From an uncultured Peptostreptococcaceae bacterium (GTDB taxonomy: Bacteria > Bacillota > Clostridia > Peptostreptococcales > Peptostreptococcaceae): 64,000 nucleotides of DNA. Positions within the stretch are counted from its first letter, which is position 1; the number at the start of each line of letters is the position of its first letter. Positions 52,971 to 61,514 of the stretch are shown here, piece after piece. The position numbers and the translations under genes were made by a program. Below the pieces are notes generated by a model that had not been told where the DNA came from, did not search any database, and was given only the letters and a program-made list of their open reading frames with translations. The stretch covers positions 1 to 64,000 of the forward strand of contig CAMTIM010000038.1 in NCBI GenBank assembly GCA_947072565.1. The letters are read 5' to 3'.

Positions 52971-54176
52971 ATGATAAATTTAGATGAACAAGTAAAGATA
53001 ATTTTAAAAGGTGTAGATGATATAATCGATGAAAAAGACCTTAGAGCAAAATTAACAAAAGCACACAACGAAAATCGTCAATTGGTAGTAAAGTTAGGTC
53101 TTGATCCATCTGCTCCAGATATACATTTAGGTCATACTGTAGTTTTAAGAAAAATGAAACAACTACAAGACTTAGGACACAAAGTAGTAATAATAATAGG
53201 GGACTTTACAGGAAAAATAGGGGATCCAACAGGGAAATCTAGTGCTAGAAAAGCATTAACTACAGAACAAGTTTTAGAAAATGCAAAAAGCTATGAAGAG
53301 CAAATATTCAAAGTTTTAGATAAAGAAAAAACAGAAGTTAGATTTAATAGTGAATGGTTAGCTAAATTAAACTTTGAAGAAGTAGTAAAATTAGCAGCTA
53401 CAATAACAGTAGCAAGAATGCTAGAAAGAGAAGACTTCAAGAAAAGATATGAAAGTCATACTCCAATATCAGTACATGAATTCTTCTACCCATTAATGCA
53501 AGGATATGATTCAGTAGCAATAAAGGCTGATATAGAACTTGGAGGAACTGACCAAAGATTTAACTTACTTATGGGTCGTGCACTTCAAAAAGAATTTAGT
53601 CAAGAATCACAAGTAGTTATAATGATGCCTTTACTTGAAGGTTTAGATGGTGTTAATAAAATGAGTAAGAGTTTAGGAAATTACATTGGTGTAGATGAAG
53701 AGGCTGGGGTAATGTACCAAAAGGCTATGGAAATACCAGATGACTTAATAATTAAATACTACAACTTAGTGACAGATATTCATCCTGATGTGGTTAATAA
53801 GATAGCTTCTGATTTAAAAGAAGATAAAGTTAATCCAAGAAACGTAAAGATGGAACTTGCTAAAGAAATAGTAAGATTATACCATGGAGAAGAAAGAGCT
53901 AACTTTGCAGAAGAAAGATTTAAATCAGTATTCCAAAAAGGTCAAATACCAGTTGATATACTAACAGTAGAAGCTAGTAGTGAAAACTTTGATTTAGCTC
54001 AAATAATAGTTGATAATAAACTTGTTCAAAGTAAAAGTGAAATGAGAAGATTAGCAACTCAAGGTGGAGTTAAAGTAAATGAAGAAAAAACAACGGATTT
54101 ACAATCTGTAGTAGCACAAGGCGAATTAGTAGTTCAAATAGGAAAGAAAAAATTCATAAAAATAATTGTAAAATAA
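52971..54176 (+). CDS. tyrS: Tyrosyl-tRNA synthetase
   Basis: 401 aa behind TCGGAGG. Class I synthetase: HIGH-like HLGH (residues 52-55), IIIGDFTGKIGDPTGKS (about 72-88), ELGGTDQRFN and KMSKS (about 229-233). A C-terminal S4-like RNA-binding domain occupies about residues 335-400 (VDNKLVQSKSEMRRLATQGGVKVN). It charges tRNA-Tyr. Its expression is controlled by the tyrosine T-box immediately upstream. The motifs and ~400-aa length fit the TyrZ-like bacterial form. Confidence 0.96.
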   Translation: MINLDEQVKIILKGVDDIIDEKDLRAKLTKAHNENRQLVVKLGLDPSAPDIHLGHTVVLRKMKQLQDLGHKVVIIIGDFTGKIGDPTGKSSARKALTTEQVLENAKSYEEQIFKVLDKEKTEVRFNSEWLAKLNFEEVVKLAATITVARMLEREDFKKRYESHTPISVHEFFYPLMQGYDSVAIKADIELGGTDQRFNLLMGRALQKEFSQESQVVIMMPLLEGLDGVNKMSKSLGNYIGVDEEAGVMYQKAMEIPDDLIIKYYNLVTDIHPDVVNKIASDLKEDKVNPRNVKMELAKEIVRLYHGEERANFAEERFKSVFQKGQIPVDILTVEASSENFDLAQIIVDNKLVQSKSEMRRLATQGGVKVNEEKTTDLQSVVAQGELVVQIGKKKFIKIIVK

Positions 54177-54187
54177 GAATATAAATA

Positions 54188-54230
54188 AAAAGATAGGGTC
54201 ATCGATTTTAAAATTGATGACCTTATTTTA
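54188..54230 (+). terminator. Intrinsic terminator of tyrS
   Basis: AATAAAAAGATAGGGTCATC pairs with GATGACCTTATTTT around ATTTTAAAAT, giving a long stem with T run. Confidence 0.82.
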
Positions 54231-54372
54231 TAAATGGAAGTAAAATACTTAAAAACCTTAATAAAAGCGCTTAAATTCTTAATATATGGCTTCAAATTAT
54301 ATTGAAAAAATTAGCAATAAATGTTATATTTTATCTAATATATAAATGAAAGAATATGAGAAGAGGGTTTAT

Positions 54373-54912
54373 ATGTATTTACCAAATAAAATAACTAAAA
54401 TATTATCTAAAATGAATAAATCTTATGTCATATATTATAATAAAGGTAAAATATCTTCTGTTGTAATTAATAATCAAGATATTAAGATAGAGGCATGTAG
54501 TAAAGGATATTGTATAAATTTAAAAGGAGCTAATGTTATTTTAAATAATTTAGAGGCATTAGAGCCGTTATTAATTAAATTTAATATGCTAAATAAAGAA
54601 GACAAAAATAAAAATAAACTTAAAATGAAAGATACTTTTGTAGAAATATTTTCTCAAAATAAAAATACATTTGCTGTTGAATATAGTGAAGGTAATATAA
54701 CTTCAATAATAATTGATGAACCAAAACTTTACATAAATAAAACTAGTACAGGTTATTTGTTAAATGTAAATAATAAAGAAATTGCGGTAGATAACTTTGC
54801 AGATATAAAAAAACTTTTGACTAAAATTAAAATAATAGAAACTAAGATTCCAAATAAAATAATACCTAAAGACGAAAGAAAAGGGTTTGAACAGTTAAAA
54901 TTAAAAATTTAG
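54373..54912 (+). CDS. Unknown protein with two internal repeats
   Basis: 179 aa from ATG 54373, behind AAGAGGG; an in-frame ATG at 54346 has no ribosome site. No signal peptide or membrane segment; Lys/Asn/Ile-rich. Two ~60-residue repeats can be aligned: SYVIYYNKGKISSVVINNQDIKI...GYCINLKGANVILNNLEALEPLL in the first half, and TFAVEYSEGNITSIIIDEPKLYI...GYLLNVNNKEIAVDNFADIKKLL in the second. Each looks like a small beta-rich fold followed by one helix. I recognise no family. Confidence 0.7.
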   Translation: MYLPNKITKILSKMNKSYVIYYNKGKISSVVINNQDIKIEACSKGYCINLKGANVILNNLEALEPLLIKFNMLNKEDKNKNKLKMKDTFVEIFSQNKNTFAVEYSEGNITSIIIDEPKLYINKTSTGYLLNVNNKEIAVDNFADIKKLLTKIKIIETKIPNKIIPKDERKGFEQLKLKI

Positions 54913-55090
54913 AAAAATAATTATAAAATACTAAAATTAAAAATCTATATTTATTAAAGTATCATAAAGTACTTATTCTATAAAGAAAACAGGTATATTG
55001 TACATGTAGCGTAAATACTTTTATAATAGGGTGTTTTATTTTGAATATTATAAAACAAACAAATAGCAAAATGTAGGAAAGGAGATATCT

Positions 55091-55438
55091 ATGGAAAATA
55101 ATAAGAATTTTATACCTAAAGAAAACTTAATTATGCTAATGATGGCAGGTTCAATTGTACTTTTTAATATAATAGGATTTATAGTGTCATACTTTGTATG
55201 GAAAGAGTACAGTAGTGAATCTGATTTTATAAGAATTAATGGGCAAAAACTTTTGAACTTTCACATATCATTTGTAATATATACATTTATAGCAGGAATA
55301 TCAATAATTGTTCTTGTAGGAATGGTACTAACTCCATTAGTAGGGCTGGCTTATTTTATACTTACAATAATAGGAATGATAAAATATGGGTCACATAAGG
55401 ATTATGAATATCCATTAACTTTTAATTTTATAAGTTAA
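55091..55438 (+). CDS. DUF4870-family small membrane protein
   Basis: 115 aa behind AAAGGAG. Three membrane segments with the DUF4870 signature: first helix ending in a polar loop (VWKEYSSESDFIRINGQKLLNFHISFVIY), then two helices and the C-terminal GSHKDYEYPLTFNF. Function unknown across the family. Monocistronic, with its own terminator. Confidence 0.82.
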   Translation: MENNKNFIPKENLIMLMMAGSIVLFNIIGFIVSYFVWKEYSSESDFIRINGQKLLNFHISFVIYTFIAGISIIVLVGMVLTPLVGLAYFILTIIGMIKYGSHKDYEYPLTFNFIS

Positions 55439-55466
55439 TGGATAACGTAAATTTAAAACACAACAT

Positions 55467-55503
55467 AAAAGACTATATTGAACAATCTCGATATAGTCTT
55501 TTT
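55467..55503 (+). terminator. Intrinsic terminator
   Basis: AAAAGACTATAT and ATATAGTCTTTT form a stem around a TGAACAATCTCG loop, with Ts. Confidence 0.85.
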
Positions 55504-55552
55504 AGTGTAATTATAATAAATTTATTAAAATAAAGTTGAAGGGGTGAAGTTA

Positions 55553-56476
55553 TTGGTAAAAAAACACATAGGGGAAATGGGGTTAATATTAGTATCTATA
55601 ATATGGGGTAGTGGGTTTGTTGGAACTCAACTTGCGTTAGATGGGGGATTAACACCTCTTCAATTAATTACATTAAGATTTTTAATAGCATCAATTTTGA
55701 TAAATGTAATATTTTTCAAACAAATTAAAGCCAATATAAATAAAGATGCTATAAAAAGAGGTATTGTTTTAGGTGTTTTTTTATTTTTAGCATTTGTGGT
55801 TCAAACTATAGGTCTTTTATATACAACACCATCTAAAAATGCTTTTATAACAGCTTCCAATGTGGTTATAGTTCCTTTTATAGGATACTTTGTATATAAA
55901 AGAAAACTAGATAAAATAGGTATAATAAGTAGCTTGATGACTCTTATAGGTATAGCTATATTATCACTAGAGGCTGATTTCTCAATTAATATAGGTGATT
56001 TTTTAACTTTAATATGTGCATTTGCATTCGCTTTTCATATATTTTTCACAAGTGAATTTGCATCAAAGTATAGTCCTATAGTATTAACTTCGGTGCAGTT
56101 TGGTGTAGCATTTTTATTATCTTTAGTGGCACAAATATTTATTGGGGAAGGTAAAATAGATGCTGGTATGAATGGGTATTTGGGAGCACTTTATTTAGGG
56201 GTGTTTAGTACTACAATAGCATTTTTACTTCAAACTATATGCCAAAGAAGAGTTGAAGGTACTAAAACTGCAATAATTCTTTCTACAGAAGCTGTGTTTG
56301 GTACTTTATTTTCTATAGTATTATTAAATGAACCTGTTACTATAAAGCTTGTTTTAGGAAGTGCTATCATATTTATATCAATAATAATGTCAGAAACTAA
56401 ATTATCTTTTTTAAAGCAAAAATCTACATATATACAAGAAGTATGTAGTGGCATAGAGCAAGAAAATGAAGAATAG
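55553..56476 (+). CDS. DMT-superfamily transporter (EamA domains)
   Basis: 307 aa from TTG 55553 with GAAGGGGTG as ribosome site; the GTG at 55544 would lie inside that site. Ten membrane helices in two EamA repeats: GLILVSIIWGSGFVGTQLALDGG at the start, RFLIASILI, TPSKNAFITASNVVIVPFIGY, then the second repeat ICAFAFAFHIFFTS, TTIAFLLQTICQRRVEGTKTAIILSTEAVFG. Such carriers export amino acids or metabolites. Single gene, no substrate clue. Confidence 0.9.
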   Translation: MVKKHIGEMGLILVSIIWGSGFVGTQLALDGGLTPLQLITLRFLIASILINVIFFKQIKANINKDAIKRGIVLGVFLFLAFVVQTIGLLYTTPSKNAFITASNVVIVPFIGYFVYKRKLDKIGIISSLMTLIGIAILSLEADFSINIGDFLTLICAFAFAFHIFFTSEFASKYSPIVLTSVQFGVAFLLSLVAQIFIGEGKIDAGMNGYLGALYLGVFSTTIAFLLQTICQRRVEGTKTAIILSTEAVFGTLFSIVLLNEPVTIKLVLGSAIIFISIIMSETKLSFLKQKSTYIQEVCSGIEQENEE

Positions 56477-56675
56477 TGATTAGAATCTATAAAAATAATA
56501 TTAAATATACATTGATAAATACCTGTCAAAAATGGTAAACTTTAGGAGTTAAATATTTATATTTAAAAAATTTTAAATTTATTGTTTAAGGTATAAAAGC
56601 TCGGGTATATATAGAGTATAGTAATTTAGATAATAAATTAAAATTAATAAATAAATTAGGTGGAGGTAAATAATT

Positions 56676-57227
56676 ATGAAAAAATTTGTTTGTACAGTAT
56701 GTGGATATATACATGAAGGGGAAGCTGCACCAGAAGTTTGTCCAGTATGTAAAGTAGGAGCTGACAAGTTCAACGAAATGAGTGGAGAAATGGTTTGGGC
56801 TGACGAGCATAGAGTAGGTTTAGCTCAAGGTGTAGATGCAGAAATATTAGAAGGATTAAGAGCTAACTTTACTGGAGAATGTACAGAAGTTGGAATGTAC
56901 TTAGCTATGAGCCGTCAAGCTGATAGAGAAGGATACCCAGAGGTTGCAGAAGCTTACAAGAGAATAGCATTTGAAGAAGCAGAACATGCTGCTAAGTTTG
57001 CTGAATTATTAGGGGAAGTAGTTGTAGCAGATACTAAAGCTAATTTAGCTGCAAGAGTTGAAGCTGAATATGGAGCAACTGAAGGAAAATTAAAAATAGC
57101 TAAAAGAGCTAAAGAATTAGGATTAGATGCTATACATGATACAGTTCATGAAATGTGTAAAGATGAAGCAAGACATGGTAAAGCATTCTTAGGATTATTA
57201 GAAAGACACTTTGGAAAGAAAAACTAA
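56676..57227 (+). CDS. Reverse-order rubrerythrin
   Basis: 183 aa behind GGTGGAGG. The rubredoxin domain comes first (CTVCGY at residues 6-11, [11 protein letters not shown] at about 27), then a ferritin-like diiron domain with ligands in [26 protein letters not shown] and [13 protein letters not shown]. The reversed order is characteristic of oxygen-inducible clostridial reverse rubrerythrins, which act as NAD(P)H-linked peroxidases with a rubredoxin-reductase partner. The codon bias is stronger than in its neighbours, suggesting high expression. The ribosome site and terminator are strong. Confidence 0.95.
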   Translation: MKKFVCTVCGYIHEGEAAPEVCPVCKVGADKFNEMSGEMVWADEHRVGLAQGVDAEILEGLRANFTGECTEVGMYLAMSRQADREGYPEVAEAYKRIAFEEAEHAAKFAELLGEVVVADTKANLAARVEAEYGATEGKLKIAKRAKELGLDAIHDTVHEMCKDEARHGKAFLGLLERHFGKKN

Positions 57228-57243
57228 TTTAAAATTAATATAA

Positions 57244-57276
57244 AAAATAGAGAAAGCATATGCTTTCTCTATTTTT
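57244..57276 (+). terminator. Intrinsic terminator of rubrerythrin
   Basis: AAATAGAGAAAGCA and TGCTTTCTCTATTT form a perfect 14-bp stem followed by Ts. Confidence 0.92.
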
Positions 57277-57340
57277 GTGTAGACACAATGATATTAAATA
57301 CATACAATTAAAGTTACTATAAGTATAAAAGGAGTACAAT

Positions 57341-58489
57341 ATGAAATTAGTGTCATTAAGAAAATGTGATGATTATAAATATGAAAATATAAAAAATTGT
57401 GTTGAAGATATGTTAAAAGACATAGGCGGAATAGAAAAATACATAAAGCCAAATAGCAAAGTTTTAATAAAGCCAAATTTACTTATGAAAAAGACTCCAG
57501 AAGAAGCGACTACAACACATCCAATGGTTGTTAAAGTGGTTTGTGAAAAATTGTTAAAATTAAATTGTGAAGTGATAATAGGAGATAGCCCAGGAGGACC
57601 TTATACTGTAAGCGCTCTAAAGGGAATTTATAAATCTAGCGGTATGGAAGCAGTAGCAAATGAACTAAACGTAAAACTAAATTATGATGTAAGTGATGTT
57701 AAGGTAGAAAATGAAGATGCCCATGCACTTAAATATATGGATATCATAACGCCAATAACTAAAGTGGATCATATAGTAAACATTTGTAAGCTAAAAACTC
57801 ATGGAATGGCTACATTTACAGGTGGAGTTAAAAATTTATATGGATGCATAGCAGGTCTTAAAAAAGCCGAGATACATTATAGATTCCCAACAGAAGAATT
57901 GTTTTGTGAAGATGTATTATTAGATATATGCTCATACGTTAAGCCAACTCTTACTATAATGGATGGAGTTATAGGTATGGAAGGTGATGGACCGTCAGCT
58001 GGAATACCTAGACATATTGGGGTAATGCTAGCTTCAGATAGTCCTTATGCGTTAGATGGTGTAGCTTGTAAACTAATAAATTTAAGTGTTGATGAAGTAC
58101 CTACACTTAGAGGATCTGTAAAGAGAAATTATATAAAAAAAGATTTATCAGATATACAAATACTAGGAGAAGATATAAAATCACTAATTATATCAGACTT
58201 TAAAATACCTAAAACAAGTAAAGACTTTAGATTATTAGCATCTAGCCTACCTAAATTTTTACATGAACCTATAACTAAATTAATAACACCAAAACCAATT
58301 ATAAGATACAAAGATTGCGTAAAATGTGGAAAATGTATACAAGCTTGCCCGGCAAAAGCTATGAATATAAATAAAGAAAAAGTAACTATAAATTTAGATG
58401 AATGTATAAGATGCTATTGTTGCCATGAACTTTGTCCTAAAAAAGCTGTAGACATTAAAAGAAACTTTATATTTAAACTTATGAAATAA
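57341..58489 (+). CDS. DUF362 protein with C-terminal 2x[4Fe-4S] ferredoxin
   Basis: 382 aa behind AAAGGAG. The N-terminal DUF362 domain (about 1-290) has KVLIKPNLLMKKTPEEATTTHP, GDSPGGPY, KTHGMATFTGGVKNLYG, and MDGVIGMEGDGPSAG. The C-terminal ferredoxin is CVKCGKCIQACP (about 327-338) and CIRCYCCHELCP (about 357-368). DUF362-ferredoxins are cytoplasmic, oxygen-sensitive and of unclear role, with suggestions in electron transfer or cofactor chemistry. Monocistronic. Confidence 0.9.
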   Translation: MKLVSLRKCDDYKYENIKNCVEDMLKDIGGIEKYIKPNSKVLIKPNLLMKKTPEEATTTHPMVVKVVCEKLLKLNCEVIIGDSPGGPYTVSALKGIYKSSGMEAVANELNVKLNYDVSDVKVENEDAHALKYMDIITPITKVDHIVNICKLKTHGMATFTGGVKNLYGCIAGLKKAEIHYRFPTEELFCEDVLLDICSYVKPTLTIMDGVIGMEGDGPSAGIPRHIGVMLASDSPYALDGVACKLINLSVDEVPTLRGSVKRNYIKKDLSDIQILGEDIKSLIISDFKIPKTSKDFRLLASSLPKFLHEPITKLITPKPIIRYKDCVKCGKCIQACPAKAMNINKEKVTINLDECIRCYCCHELCPKKAVDIKRNFIFKLMK

Positions 58490-58597
58490 AAAATGAATAT
58501 TAAATAAATATAATTTAAAATAGTTCGACTCAATATTTAAATTATTAAATATATAAGGTATAATAAAAGAAAATATTCAATCGATGGGGGATAAATT

Positions 58598-59812
58598 ATG
58601 GCTTCAAAAAGAGAAGATATAGAGTATTTAGAATATATATTTAGTAAATTTTATGATATTGGAGCCAATTCATATGGTGGAGTAACAAGACTTGGTTACT
58701 CTAAAGTTGAAGATGAAATGCATGAAATGTTTAAAATGTTAGGAGAAATAGAAGAGTTTAATACTTATATAGATGAAGTAGGAAATACATATATAGCAAA
58801 CGATATTAGCGATAAAAAATATTACCTAATGGGTTCTCACCTAGATTCTGTTGTAAATGGTGGGAGATATGATGGAGTAGCTGGAGTTATAGCAGGTCTT
58901 TTGATATTAAAATGGGCAAAGGATGAAAATATTGATATACCAATAAGAGTGGGAGCATTTAGATGCGAAGAGTCTAGCAATTTTGGAAAGTGTACAATAG
59001 GTAGCGGACTTATAACAGGCGAGCTTAGTAAGGACGATGTTAAAGGATTAATTTCAAAGACTGGTAAATACATAGTAGAAGTATTTAATAATAAGGGATA
59101 CAGTTTTACCCCAAAAAAAATAGAAAATATTAAACAGTATATAGAACTTCATATTGAACAAGGTAAGGTTTTAGAAGAATATGGAATAAAGATAGGAATT
59201 GTTAGTGATATAGCAGGTCCTAGACGATTTGAGGTAAGTATATTGGGAGAAGCTGAACATTCTGGTGCTACACCTATGGATATGAGATCAGATGCTTTAT
59301 GTGCAGCCTCAGAGTTTATACTAGAATTAGAACAATTAGGGAAAATGGAAAGCTATAGAAAATCTGTTACAACTGTAGGTGTAATAAATAATGGTCCAAA
59401 TGTGTTAAATGTTATTCCAGGTGAAGTTACATTGGGAGTAGACATAAGGGGAATAGACATAGATAGTTTAGATATTATTGAAAATGGTATGAAAAATGTA
59501 GCAAAAGAAGTTGGTAAAAAGAGAGATGTTAAGGTATTTATACAAGAAGCAGGAAGATTCAATCCTGTTAAAATGAGTTCTTATATGCAAAAAAAATTGA
59601 TTGAATGTAGCGACAGATTAAAAATAACTCATAAAGTAATGCCAAGTGGTGCAGGTCATGACGCTATGGCATTTAGTAAAATTTGTGATAGTGCTATGGT
59701 ATTTATACCGTGTTATAGAGGAATAAGCCACAACAAAAGTGAATTTTCATCATTATTAAGCATATATGATGGTGCTAAAGTTATATATGAATACCTAAAA
59801 GGAGAAATGTAG
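58598..59812 (+). CDS. M20-family N-carbamoyl-L-amino-acid hydrolase / allantoate amidohydrolase type
   Basis: 404 aa behind TGGGGGA. Metal-site motifs of the hydantoinase/carbamoylase branch of M20: LMGSHLDSVVNGGRYDGVAGV (about residues 76-96), RCEESSNFGKCTIGSGL (about 127), IELHIEQGKVLEEYGI (about 184) and SGAGHDAMAF (about 349). This branch includes allantoate amidohydrolase, beta-ureidopropionase and N-carbamoyl-amino acid hydrolases, which release NH3 and CO2. It is followed 2 bp later by a dihydroorotase-type gene, which makes ureidosuccinate (N-carbamoyl-aspartate) the most attractive substrate. That is an inference. Confidence 0.87.
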   Translation: MASKREDIEYLEYIFSKFYDIGANSYGGVTRLGYSKVEDEMHEMFKMLGEIEEFNTYIDEVGNTYIANDISDKKYYLMGSHLDSVVNGGRYDGVAGVIAGLLILKWAKDENIDIPIRVGAFRCEESSNFGKCTIGSGLITGELSKDDVKGLISKTGKYIVEVFNNKGYSFTPKKIENIKQYIELHIEQGKVLEEYGIKIGIVSDIAGPRRFEVSILGEAEHSGATPMDMRSDALCAASEFILELEQLGKMESYRKSVTTVGVINNGPNVLNVIPGEVTLGVDIRGIDIDSLDIIENGMKNVAKEVGKKRDVKVFIQEAGRFNPVKMSSYMQKKLIECSDRLKITHKVMPSGAGHDAMAFSKICDSAMVFIPCYRGISHNKSEFSSLLSIYDGAKVIYEYLKGEM

Positions 59813-59814
59813 CT

Positions 59815-61092
59815 ATGATACTTATAAAAAATGGAAGAATAATAGACCCAAGTACTAAAAGAGATGAAGTACTTGATATAGTTATAAAAGAAAATAAAAT
59901 TGAAAAAATAGGTAAGTTTCCTATAACAAGCGAGTATAAAAGCATAATAGATGCAACAGGAAACGTAGTAGCACCAGGGCTAATAGATGTACACGTGCAC
60001 TTTAGAGATCCAGGTTTTACACATAAAGAAGATATAGAGAGTGGTTCATTATCTGCGGCTAAAGGAGGGTTTACAACTGTTATATGTATGGCAAACACGA
60101 ATCCAATAGTAGATAATGAAGAAACTTTAAATTACATAAAACAAAAAGCAGAAAAGTCACCTATAAATGTATTGCAAGTAGGGTCTATAACTAAAGGATT
60201 TAAGGGTGAAGAGTTAGTAGATATGGAAAAACTTAAGGATTGTGGAGCGGTAGGGTTTAGCGATGATGGATTGCCTATAACTAATGCTGATATAGTTCTA
60301 CACGCTATGAACAAAGCTAATGAATTAGATCTTCCGCTAAGTTTTCATGAAGAAGATCCATCTTTAATAACATGTGCAGGAATAAATGAGGGTGAAATAT
60401 CTGAAAAACTTGGTATAGTAGGAGCATCAAATGCAGCTGAAGATGTTATGGTAGCAAGAGATTGTATGTTAGCTATAAAAAGTGGTGCAAAGATAAATAT
60501 ACAACATATAAGCTCTAGGGTATCTGTTGAGGTTGTAAGAGTGGCTAAAAGCTTAGGAGCTAATGTATATGCAGAAGCGACTCCACATCACTTTACATTA
60601 ACACAAGAGGATGTGCTAAAATATAGCACTAATGCTAAGATGAACCCACCACTTAGAACTGTAGATGATAAATATAGTATTATAGAAGGATTACAAGATG
60701 ATACTATAGAAATAATAGCAACAGATCATGCACCTCATACAGAGGAAGAAAAAAATACAGAACTTACTAAGGCACCAAGTGGAATTGTAGGACTTGAAAC
60801 ATCACTTGGACTTGGTGTAACTAATTTAGTTAGAAAAGGTCATTTAAGTATTATGAAGTTAATAGAAAAGATGACTATAAATCCAGCTAATCTTTATAAT
60901 TTAGATAGTGGTTGTATAAAAGAAGGAAAAATAGCTGACTTAGTAATATTTAATCCTAATGAGAAATATGTAGTAAGTGAATTTGCTTCAAAATCATCTA
61001 ATTCACCATTTATTGGAGAAACATTGTATGGAAAAATCAAATACACTATATGCAAAGGAAAAGTTGTATTTGAAGATATAGAAGAAAATTAA
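59815..61092 (+). CDS. pyrC: Dihydroorotase-type cyclic amidohydrolase
   Basis: 425 aa; start 2 bp after the upstream stop, ribosome site AAAGGAGA inside that gene. Type I dihydroorotase motifs: metal-binding DVHVHFRDPGFTHKEDI (about residues 58-74), AAKGGFTTVICMANTNP, SFHEED (about 177), NIQHISS (about 229) and ATDHAPHTEEEK (about 302). It interconverts dihydroorotate and N-carbamoyl-aspartate. It is not in a pyr operon but is paired with a carbamoyl-amino-acid hydrolase, so it could serve pyrimidine catabolism rather than, or as well as, biosynthesis. Confidence 0.88.
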   Translation: MILIKNGRIIDPSTKRDEVLDIVIKENKIEKIGKFPITSEYKSIIDATGNVVAPGLIDVHVHFRDPGFTHKEDIESGSLSAAKGGFTTVICMANTNPIVDNEETLNYIKQKAEKSPINVLQVGSITKGFKGEELVDMEKLKDCGAVGFSDDGLPITNADIVLHAMNKANELDLPLSFHEEDPSLITCAGINEGEISEKLGIVGASNAAEDVMVARDCMLAIKSGAKINIQHISSRVSVEVVRVAKSLGANVYAEATPHHFTLTQEDVLKYSTNAKMNPPLRTVDDKYSIIEGLQDDTIEIIATDHAPHTEEEKNTELTKAPSGIVGLETSLGLGVTNLVRKGHLSIMKLIEKMTINPANLYNLDSGCIKEGKIADLVIFNPNEKYVVSEFASKSSNSPFIGETLYGKIKYTICKGKVVFEDIEEN

Positions 61093-61106
61093 ATAAATAA
61101 TAAAAA

Positions 61107-61141
61107 TGCTAGGAGTTATAAATAAAACTCCTAGTTTTTTT
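61107..61141 (+). terminator. Intrinsic terminator
   Basis: CTAGGAGTT and AACTCCTAG pair around an AT-rich loop, followed by seven Ts. Confidence 0.88.
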
Positions 61142-61256
61142 ATTATTTAGTAACAATATATAAAAAATTTAGAAAATTTAAGTATTTTGTGGCAATATTT
61201 CATTTATTGAATTAAAATTATCTCATAGGCAAGTTAAAGTATGAAAGGGTGTTTAT

Positions 61257-61502
61257 ATGAAAGTCATAAAAATATGCATTGGGAGTGCGTGCCATATAAA
61301 GGGGTCCTACGAAGTTATAGAAATATTTAAAGAATTAATAGAAGAATATAAACTACAAAATAAAATAGAATTGTGTGCTTCTTTTTGTTTGGGAAAATGT
61401 AGTAATGAAGTTTCGGTTATGAGATGGGATGAAAAAATATTATATATTTCGAAAGAAAATGCAAGACAAATGTTTGAAAATGAGTTTATACCGTATTTAT
61501 AG
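61257..61502 (+). CDS. Thioredoxin-like [2Fe-2S] ferredoxin (NuoE-like)
   Basis: 81 aa behind GAAAGGGTG. Cluster ligands CIGSACHIKGS (Cys7, Cys12) and LCASFCLGKCSNE (about residues 40-52) follow the CX4C...CX3C layout of the NuoE/2Fe-2S thioredoxin-like fold. First gene of an operon with a HydS-like hydrogenase and a SpoIIE phosphatase. The same three-gene order occurs in fermentative Clostridia next to catalytic [FeFe] hydrogenases. It is likely to pass electrons to or from the sensor hydrogenase. Confidence 0.88.
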   Translation: MKVIKICIGSACHIKGSYEVIEIFKELIEEYKLQNKIELCASFCLGKCSNEVSVMRWDEKILYISKENARQMFENEFIPYL

Positions 61503-61514
61503 AGGGGGATTTTT

